In this document: in pieces, positions 58,501 through 64,000 of the stretch
How positions within the stretch are numbered: position 1 is the first letter of the stretch
Layout: each line of letters starts with the position of its first letter
DNA from: Notamacropus eugenii
Taxonomy: Eukaryota; Chordata; Mammalia; Diprotodontia; Macropodidae
Direction: 5' to 3'
DNA length: 64,000 bases
NCBI RefSeq assembly: GCF_028372415.1
Contig: NC_092876.1
Location: 60,598,385 to 60,662,384 of the forward strand
Notes under the pieces: generated by a model
Database searches by the model: none
Seen by the model: only the letters and a program-made list of their open reading frames with translations
What the model was told of the DNA's origin: nothing
Program-made: the position numbers and the translations under genes

Positions 58501-61500
58501 TCAGCCTAGCCCATTGGTAATGCTTGCACCTTGCCATGATAGTCCACTCTCCTAACACCCTGTCTCATCCTATATCTGATGCCCCTTGTGTTTATATAAT
58601 GCTCTATTTGTTGGGAATTCACCATAGGCAGGTTCCTCCAGTGAAGCCATCCTCAGCACCATGAGCCAGGAACTGGTTCCAGCCAGCCGCATGGCCCTGT
58701 CTGGGGAATATGGGGCCACCATTTTCAGGTAAGAGTCAGTAACCTTTGGTGAAGATTGGGGGGTGGGGGATGAGCGAACAGTGGGTCATAGTAGAAGGAC
58801 TACAGCACTGGAAGGCAGCAGAGGACAGACTTGGCAGAGACAGCAAAGTCATTTGCCTTGGCCCCCGAGTACAGAACCAGGGGCCACAAGTAAAAATTGT
58901 CAATAAATCATTTTAGGCCTAGAGATGAAGAGAGCTGTCCAAGGTAGAAAAGGCTTCCTCAGGAGGTAGGAGCCTGCCCTTTCCACCTACCCATCTCCCC
59001 CTGACTCTGGAGCCAAGGATAGTGGACTCCTAAGCCTGCTGACCTAGGGCCCACCAAGATCCCTGTTGGTGCCGAGCTGGGCGGCAGCCCCCAGCCTGGC
59101 ACTGCAGCCTCTAAGGTTGTGTGTCCTAAGGTTTAGTTTGCTTAGTAAAGAAATAAGAGACTGAGGATCAGGCCATTCCAGGATTCCCAGTTTTTAGATT
59201 GCTGATGCCCATCCCAGATTCCTGCTGACAGAATGCAGGTGGAGGGCACCCTCTAGTGGTTTTCCACAAGCACATGCCCATATATTTGGAGCTGGTTAGC
59301 ACTGATCTTTCAGTCTGGTAGTAGACCTGTGATTGATACAGGAGGAGACACTAAGGTAAATACAGTGACTCCTCTGGGGTAGCAGGACAATGAGGTGTAC
59401 ACAGGTGATAGCTACATAAAATCCATTAAGAGCAAAGAGAAGTGCAGAATGCAAGGGGCCTTGCTGTGAGCTAGGGCCTCTGCACAGATATCAGCAAGGA
59501 AGTCATCAGAAAAGACACAGAGGCCAGAGAGTTCACATATTGACTGGAATGTCACATGTGGAGAAGGAGAGTGGGAAACAAAAGTGAGGCAGCAACAAGA
59601 GAAGGTGGCTGCGTCCAGGCCCACAAACGCTCTGTGCTAGACTTTGAGAATACAAAGTCAGTAACACAAAACGGTCCCTGCTTTTAAGGAGCTTACATTG
59701 CCTGGGTTTGAATCCAGGAGCATGTGACTGAGGATCACATCTGGAGCCAAAAAGGACTTCCTGGGGCACCTAGTCCAACCTCCATCATTTTATTAATGAG
59801 GGAACTGAGGCTGAGAGAGGATGAAGTCAGAATCTCTAAGTATCAGTCTGAGTTCAAACTTAGCTTCTTTGACTCCAAAGAGAAAGTCCTCTCTGTTGTA
59901 CCAAGCTGGCTTGGGGACCTCAAGCAAGTCACTCAGTATCTATGGCCCTTAGTTTCCTGGTCTGTAAAATGAGAAAACTGGACTACATGGTCTCCAGGGT
60001 CCCTTCCAGCTCTGAATCCCCATCCTCCTGAGGTGTAAATGAGCTTGGGGGCTCTGCTAAGAAGTTTGACCTTTATTCTGTAGGCAGTGGGGAGCCACTG
60101 CAGAATTTTGAGCAGGTAAGTCATGGTAGTAGTGCCAGAAGGCTAAGATATGAATATAGATTATATGAATAAGATAGTAAGTGAGGCCCCTGATAGACTT
60201 AAGATAGGTCTTTCTGGCCCTTATATGTCACAGATACTTAATATGTCCATCAGATGAATGAATAACCAGCATTTTCTCACAGATCTTAATGTAACCTGCT
60301 TATAAGGTAAAAGTAAATGCTCTTCCAATCCGGTACATATGATCTTAGATCTGGCAGCCTGCATGCCATGGCCCCATGCTTTGGAAGAAGGGTCTTATAT
60401 AAATACCTGGCCTCTGCCATGTTAGCATTCCTTATACAGTTAGAGCAGTCAAATTGTACTTTGCATGTCCATGGCTTGGCCTGATGTGTCCCCTCACTTT
60501 GAAACAGGAAACATGAGAGAGGTTCCAAGCAGCTGGCCCCACACCCCAACATTATCCGAGTGCTCCGAGCCTTCACCTCATCTGTTCCCCTCCTGCCCGG
60601 GGCCCTGGTGGACTACCCTGATGTCCTGCCTCCCCAGCTCTGCCCCTCAGGCTTGGGTCATGGACGAACACTATTCCTCGTGATGAAGAAGTAAGTGCCA
60701 GTGGCATCTATGGGAGCCTGGGCCTTGCCTGGGGAGCTGTCTCATTTTGGAGTGAGAGAGCTGGCCATGTACAACTGCATGGTTACCATGCAGTGTGAGA
60801 TACAAGGGGCTGTCTGGGAGAAAAAGCCTCCAAGTGGGATGTGTCAAAACTTAACTAAGAAGAGCCTCCCTTCAGGAATAGGGTGTAGTATAAAGAATGC
60901 TGGCTGTGGAGACAGGAAATCTGGCCTTGCATTTCCTCTGGTATGTAGAGAGTAATCACTAACACATTTGTCACACACCAGCTGCCCCAGGAGATTTTGT
61001 ATTTTGTAAACCTTCAAGTGTTATAAAAATGGGTTATGTTATTTAATTCAACCTAGTTCGACAAACATTTGACACCTGCTATGTCAGGACGTCAGCAAAA
61101 AATAGCCCTTCCCTCAACAAGCTTACATTCCACTGGGGGAATATACTGTGTGCCCTGCTCACTAAATGCAGAGTCTGAATGGAGTTGAACAAAGTCATTT
61201 CAAGAGGGCTTGGTTGGATGGGATGGCTGCTGAGGCCCTTCCAGCCCTGTAGATTCTGAGATGCTGGATATGAATGCACACTAGTTAAGATGTGTGTGTT
61301 ACTCCCTTCCCCATGCCCCACAACCCCTGCTGGCTGGTGATTGGGCTGGTGCCACAATGTGCCATATTTTGGGTTTCAGAACAAGTGGGGGAGAGTATAG
61401 AATACAGAGTGGAAATAAGAAGACAGGCAGGTCCCAGAGAGAGGCAAAGGGAAGTCACTTTATCATTGCCAGTCCAAGGCATAGGAGATGGGAAATGAGC

Positions 61501-64000
61501 CAGTCAAGTGAGCCTATCTGCCCCTGTGCCCAGCTACCCCTGGACGCTGCGCCAGTACCTGCAGGTGTGCCCTCCAAGCCCCCGCCTTGCCACCATGATG
61601 ATCCTGCAGCTGTTGGAAGGGGTGGCTCACCTGGTTCAGCAAGGCATTGCCCACAGGGATTTAAAGTCAGACAACATCCTGGTGGAGTTTGACTCAGGTA
61701 GGTAGCCTGGTCCCACCAGCTCTTCTCCCTTTCAGGGTGTGAGGCAGAGATAAGAGCCACCCCCTTCTGCAGATGTTCCTTCCTGTTGTCCTTGACAGGC
61801 CCATTTTAGGTCTAGAACATGGGCAGCCATTAATGAGAGCCCTGGATTTAGAAGTCAGAGCACCAAACCATTTGTGTCTAAATCCTGTGAGGCCTTGGAG
61901 AAGTCATTTCCCTAGAGCCTCAGTTTCCTCATCTCTAAAATGAGGAAATGTGTCAGTTGCATAAATCAAGGTCAGAGGTTCACAGGATTTAGAACTGGAA
62001 GGGATCTTAGAAACCATCTAGTCTAACTCTTTCATTTTATAGATCAGGAAAGTGAGGCACAGAGAGGCTAGCTGACTTGCCCAGGGTCATACAACTAGTG
62101 TTCAGTGTTAGAGTTGGGATCTGAACCCAGGTCCTCCTCAATTCCAGTCTGGTGTTCTATCTATCACTTCGCTTCTGTCCACAAGTGCAAGATCTCTTAG
62201 GTAGTAAGATGGCCTTCTGGAGCCTTACAATTCCAAATCCATAAGGACACCTATGGCATTTTTTCTTTTAATGCAGTTGATAAATAGTAAATGACCACTG
62301 TTTTTTTCTGTTCCTTAATTTTGGATATTTGCAAATTGGTTTTTCGTAAATCAGGGCACACCCTTCACTACACCTGGTCTTCCAGTCCTCTGGGATGCCA
62401 GCGAGAGAAATGATTATTAACAGCCATTGATTTGGAGAGATTCAAGTCCTGATTTCAAAAGTTGAGTCTCTTGAAGCATATTACTGGCACTGAGTCCGAA
62501 CTTCCTCAACAGTCTTGATCAGACTCTACCAGATGGGGAAGCCATGGTGCTCCACTCAGATTTGGGGGAGCTCAAGGCTGGCAGTGGTCTCTCCTTGACG
62601 TGATTTCATTCTCAGTCGTTCTTTGTAATATTCATTGATTAATTGTTAACCAATCAAGAGTTGATTGGTACCCTCAGAACACCCATCTTCCAATGGATAT
62701 ATAAGCAGTAAGCTCAATATCATGGTGGTCTTTGGTCCAAGAGAGAAATGGCCAGATGACCATCCTTTTATTAAAAGGCTGGTGTTATTAATAAAATAAT
62801 TACATAACCCAGAAATCGTCTCAAACTGTATAAGCACCACACCAGCCATTTTCCCAAATAGACCCTGTCCTCACTGCCCAGATGCCTGGCCCCTTTGACC
62901 TGTCTTCTGCTGCAGTGAGAGGCAGCAGCAGGTTTCATAAAGTGCCCTGGACTAGAAATTGGCAATGGTCTGGTCCTAACTTGTCCTGTGACACTGAAGG
63001 GGTCTCAGCTTCCTCATCTGTAAAATGAGAGGGGTTGGACCAGGTGACCCCCAGGACCAGTCAGTGACCCATTGCTTTAGGTCTGAAGCCAGTGGGAATT
63101 GGAGAAGGGAGGGAGAAGGGTCCTCTCCATTGATTGTTCATTGACTCTTACCTGTTGCTTTACCAGCTGGCTGCCCCTGGCTGGTAATAACAGATTTTGG
63201 CTGCTGTCTGGCTGATGAGAGCATTGGCCTCCAATTGCCTTTCACCAGCTGGTACGTGGACCGGGGAGGAAATAGCTGCTTGATGGCTCCTGAGGTAACT
63301 CTTGCTGTGTGTTTGTCATCAGGCAAGAACCCCTCCCTGTATTTGATGGTTGGGTTTTCCCCCGTTACACAGTGGGTCCAAGATCTCACCCTCCGTTATT
63401 CTCTAAGACCTTGGTCTCTGCATGTGTGTGGTGGATATAAAGAGCACTGGATCTGGAGAGAGAGCTCAGTTCAAATCCAGGCTCAGACACAAGTGGTGAG
63501 GCTGAAGGCAGAGTCACTTGACTTCTGAGCCTCCATTTCTTCTTTAAAATGGAGATAATACTTTTGAGGAAAATGCTTTGTAATCCTTCAGGTGCTACAT
63601 GAATATAGATTATGTTTTCTGGCCCATAACACTCAATGAAGACCTTTTCTAACCATTACTAGGAGGACATTTAACTTTTTGTAAGTTCTATCTGAGCTTA
63701 AAAAGGACATGGGAGGTTCTCTAAGTAAGGAGCAAGTCTAGTCATGCCAGGGCCAGCAAATGCCCATTGTGATTTTGACTTACGTAAGTAGACCACATGA
63801 CCTACAGTCTTTATCGAAATACCAAGAGCACAGAGGTGGCAGGTGTTCCACCTTTTTCTTATTTCTCATGCAGGTGTCAACAGCCTGTCCTGGTCCTGGG
63901 GTAGTGATTGACTACAGCAAAGCTGACGCCTGGGCAGTGGGAGCAATTGCCTATGAGATCTTTGGACTCCCCAATCCCTTCTATGGACATGGCAAGACCC
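49222..64000 (+). CDS. PINK1: PTEN-induced kinase 1, exons 1-6 and part of exon 7 (cut by window end)
   Basis: PINK1 is a mitochondrial Ser/Thr kinase. In healthy mitochondria it is imported, cleaved by PARL and degraded; on damage it stays on the outer membrane and phosphorylates ubiquitin and Parkin to start mitophagy. Seven exons join in frame and give 455 residues, compared with 581 in full-length human PINK1. Visible parts: N-terminal targeting segment (1-34), transmembrane region with PARL site Ala99-Phe100, Gly-rich loop [10 protein letters not shown] (158-167), ATP-binding Lys215, alpha-C Glu236, catalytic HRDLKSDN (356-363), DFG (380-382), APE (411-413), and the autophosphorylation Ser224 and Ser398 (human 228 and 402). 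Exons 2-6 equal the human lengths as I recall them; exon 1 is 4 codons shorter. Thr379 replaces human Ala383. CDA lies upstream on the same strand. No frameshift or stop is seen. Confidence 0.98.
49765..50130 (+). repeat. intronic, more degenerate array of the same ~33-bp repeat
   Basis: Monomers such as 'cagagccgggagggccctta' and 'gtgccagagccgggagggat' are like those upstream of the promoter. They decay into 'tgttactgcttaaagggacc' and 'tcaggactagaaggaacctt'. The strand is the same as the upstream array, with PINK1 exon 1 between the two. Confidence 0.85.
50385..50632 (+). mobile_element. MAR1/WSINE-type SINE, full length
   Basis: 'tgccaggtggtgcaggagat', 'gagttcaactctagcctcag', 'gagaaggaaatggcaaatca' and 'ggctgaacaaacaac'. 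Sense to PINK1. Confidence 0.85.
51607..52470 (+). repeat. family X, most complete copy
   Basis: It runs from 'cagtatttattaaggtcctg' through 'acagtccctgccctcaagca', 'ggattttagctgggacttaa', 'ggatggattggagaggggag' and 'gtggtgccctctccagtaat' to 'ctggacatatg'-like and 'ccagcttgagatgtctgagc'. It is the reference for the other copies here. Non-coding; the minus-strand frame 52173-52682 is spurious. Confidence 0.75.
53569..54872 (-). mobile_element. HAL1-like element (ORF1 end directly joined to 3' UTR)
   Basis: Minus-strand 54850-54557 encodes the L1 ORF1p C-terminal domain: [27 protein letters not shown] and [16 protein letters not shown]. Straight after it comes an L1-type 3' UTR with a purine-rich tract and an A-tail (poly-T at 53569-53582 on the plus strand). 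No endonuclease or RT sequence lies between. This matches half-L1 elements, which lack ORF2. The 5' end is truncated. Confidence 0.75.
54900..56720 (+). repeat. two family X copies with nested SINE and MIR
   Basis: 54900-55650: family X ('gtttattaagctcctgctgt', 'cagtggaggctagattggag'). 55665-55900: antisense SINE ('cagggtcacacagctagtaa'). 55905-56720: a second family X piece ('agaagagtgacatgattaag') interrupted at about 56325-56480 by a sense MIR ('cctcatctgtaaaatgaagg'). Confidence 0.65.
56730..57345 (+). other. repeat-free end of PINK1 intron 1
   Basis: About 600 bases before exon 2 contain no repeat that I recognise, unlike the rest of the intron. This may be conserved non-coding sequence. 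It ends in the acceptor 'ttttttctcccctcacag'. Confidence 0.45.
57346..57633 (+). CDS. PINK1: PINK1 exon 2 (96 codons, residues 126-221)
   Basis: It begins [20 protein letters not shown]. It holds the Gly-rich loop ([20 protein letters not shown]), a variable insert (about 172-209, poor match to human) and the ATP-binding Lys215 in [12 protein letters not shown]. The donor is 'gtaagt'. The exon starts and ends on codon borders. Confidence 0.97.
57634..58627 (+). other. PINK1 intron 2 (1.0 kb)
   Basis: No repeat that I can name and no further exon. It ends with acceptor 'gggaattcaccatag'. Confidence 0.6.
58628..58728 (+). CDS. PINK1: PINK1 exon 3 (101 bp)
   Basis: It reads [20 protein letters not shown] and then [13 protein letters not shown]. 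It carries the autophosphorylation Ser224 and the alpha-C Glu236 that pairs with Lys215. It ends with two bases of an Arg codon; the donor is 'gtaaga'. Confidence 0.97.
58729..60507 (+). other. PINK1 intron 3 (1.8 kb)
   Basis: 59610-59700 is a family X 5' end. 59750-59880 is an antisense MIR and 59880-60030 a sense MIR. 60040-60130 is another family X piece ('cagtggggagccactgcaga'). The rest is unassigned. Acceptor 'ctcactttgaaacag'. Confidence 0.6.
60508..60690 (+). CDS. PINK1: PINK1 exon 4 (183 bp)
   Basis: It reads [40 protein letters not shown] and [20 protein letters not shown]. It covers the N-lobe strands and the insert before the hinge. His267 and Gly305 align with human 271 and 309. 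Donor 'gtaagt'. Confidence 0.97.
60691..61533 (+). other. PINK1 intron 4 (0.84 kb)
   Basis: A family X 5'-end scrap lies at about 61045-61140. Otherwise unassigned. Acceptor 'tctgcccctgtgcccag'. Confidence 0.55.
61534..61697 (+). CDS. PINK1: PINK1 exon 5 (164 bp), catalytic loop
   Basis: It reads [40 protein letters not shown] and [14 protein letters not shown]. The catalytic Asp is 358 (human 362). The donor context is 'gtaggtag', so a second GT lies 4 bases downstream; use of it would shift the frame. Confidence 0.97.
61698..63166 (+). other. PINK1 intron 5 (1.5 kb)
   Basis: A sense MIR at 61830-61960 and an antisense MIR at 61970-62165. The rest is unassigned apart from a short MIR scrap near 63000-63050. 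Acceptor 'cctgttgctttaccag'. Confidence 0.6.
63167..63294 (+). CDS. PINK1: PINK1 exon 6 (128 bp), DFG and activation loop
   Basis: It reads [39 protein letters not shown] and APE. DFG is at 380-382; Ser398 aligns with human Ser402. The residue before DFG is Thr, where human has Ala383. Donor 'gtaact'. Confidence 0.97.
63295..63873 (+). other. PINK1 intron 6 (0.58 kb)
   Basis: A sense MIR at about 63420-63610. Acceptor 'ttatttctcatgcag'. Confidence 0.65.
63874..64000 (+). CDS. PINK1: PINK1 exon 7, first 127 bases (cut by window end)
   Basis: It reads [40 protein letters not shown] and KT, the start of the C-lobe with the conserved [17 protein letters not shown] block. The rest of exon 7 and the final exon lie beyond the window. 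Confidence 0.97.
   Translation, partial: MSTACPGPGVVIDYSKADAWAVGAIAYEIFGLPNPFYGHGKT

Noticed and set aside
61294..61692. A 132-codon frame overlapping PINK1 exon 5
   Set aside because: It reads the exon in the wrong frame and begins in the intron. The correct frame with HRDLKSDN is unambiguous.

Overview
This is a stretch of a mammalian nuclear genome, almost certainly a marsupial. It holds two protein-coding genes in the same order and orientation as on human 1p36: the 3' three-quarters of CDA (cytidine deaminase, exons 2-4, + strand, 9975-23483) and the 5' part of PINK1 (mitochondrial PTEN-induced kinase 1, exons 1-6 and the start of exon 7, + strand, 49222-64000). The marsupial call rests on the repeats: many copies of a SINE with a tRNA-like head and an RTE-like tail (MAR1/WSINE type), an RTE/BovB-like LINE that shares this tail, L1 and half-L1 (HAL1-like) copies of a type I associate with marsupials, and abundant old L2, MIR and CR1/L3 fragments. 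The species cannot be told from the sequence.

Layout. 1-9974 is the end of CDA intron 1: about 10 kb of layered repeats, with no sign of CDA exon 1, which must lie upstream of the window. CDA exon 2 (9975-10086), exon 3 (15306-15363) and exon 4 (23370-23483) have intact frames, matching split codons and GT/AG borders. Introns 2 and 3 are repeat-rich, and two L1 3' ends finish about 40 bases before the exon 4 acceptor. 23484-48900 is a 25-kb gene-free interval made of nested retrotransposons, microsatellites, a candidate solo LTR and one pair of diverged copies of an unnamed segment. From 47991 a 22-unit minisatellite runs up to a CpG island (about 48900-49800) holding the PINK1 promoter and exon 1. 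The same ~33-bp repeat resumes just after exon 1. PINK1 intron 1 (7.7 kb) is repeat-filled except for its last 600 bases; introns 2-6 are short.

The two genes are neighbours but do not work together. CDA salvages cytidine and deoxycytidine in the cytosol. PINK1 is the mitochondrial damage sensor that phosphorylates ubiquitin and Parkin. Both look functional: the zinc and catalytic residues of CDA and the targeting segment, cleavage site, Gly-rich loop, Lys, HRD and DFG of PINK1 are all in place.

I found no new multi-gene system. The points most worth a second look are: a perfect FOXO consensus and two NRF1-like sites in the PINK1 promoter; the minisatellite that brackets PINK1 exon 1, with a 63-bp two-monomer higher-order unit; a Thr just before the PINK1 DFG motif where human has Ala383; a perfect 10-bp hairpin in the CDA 3' UTR; nested insertions with clear target-site duplications; a LINE family ending in a C2H2 zinc finger; and the unnamed duplicated segment at 24.1-24.9 and 32.65-33.35 kb.
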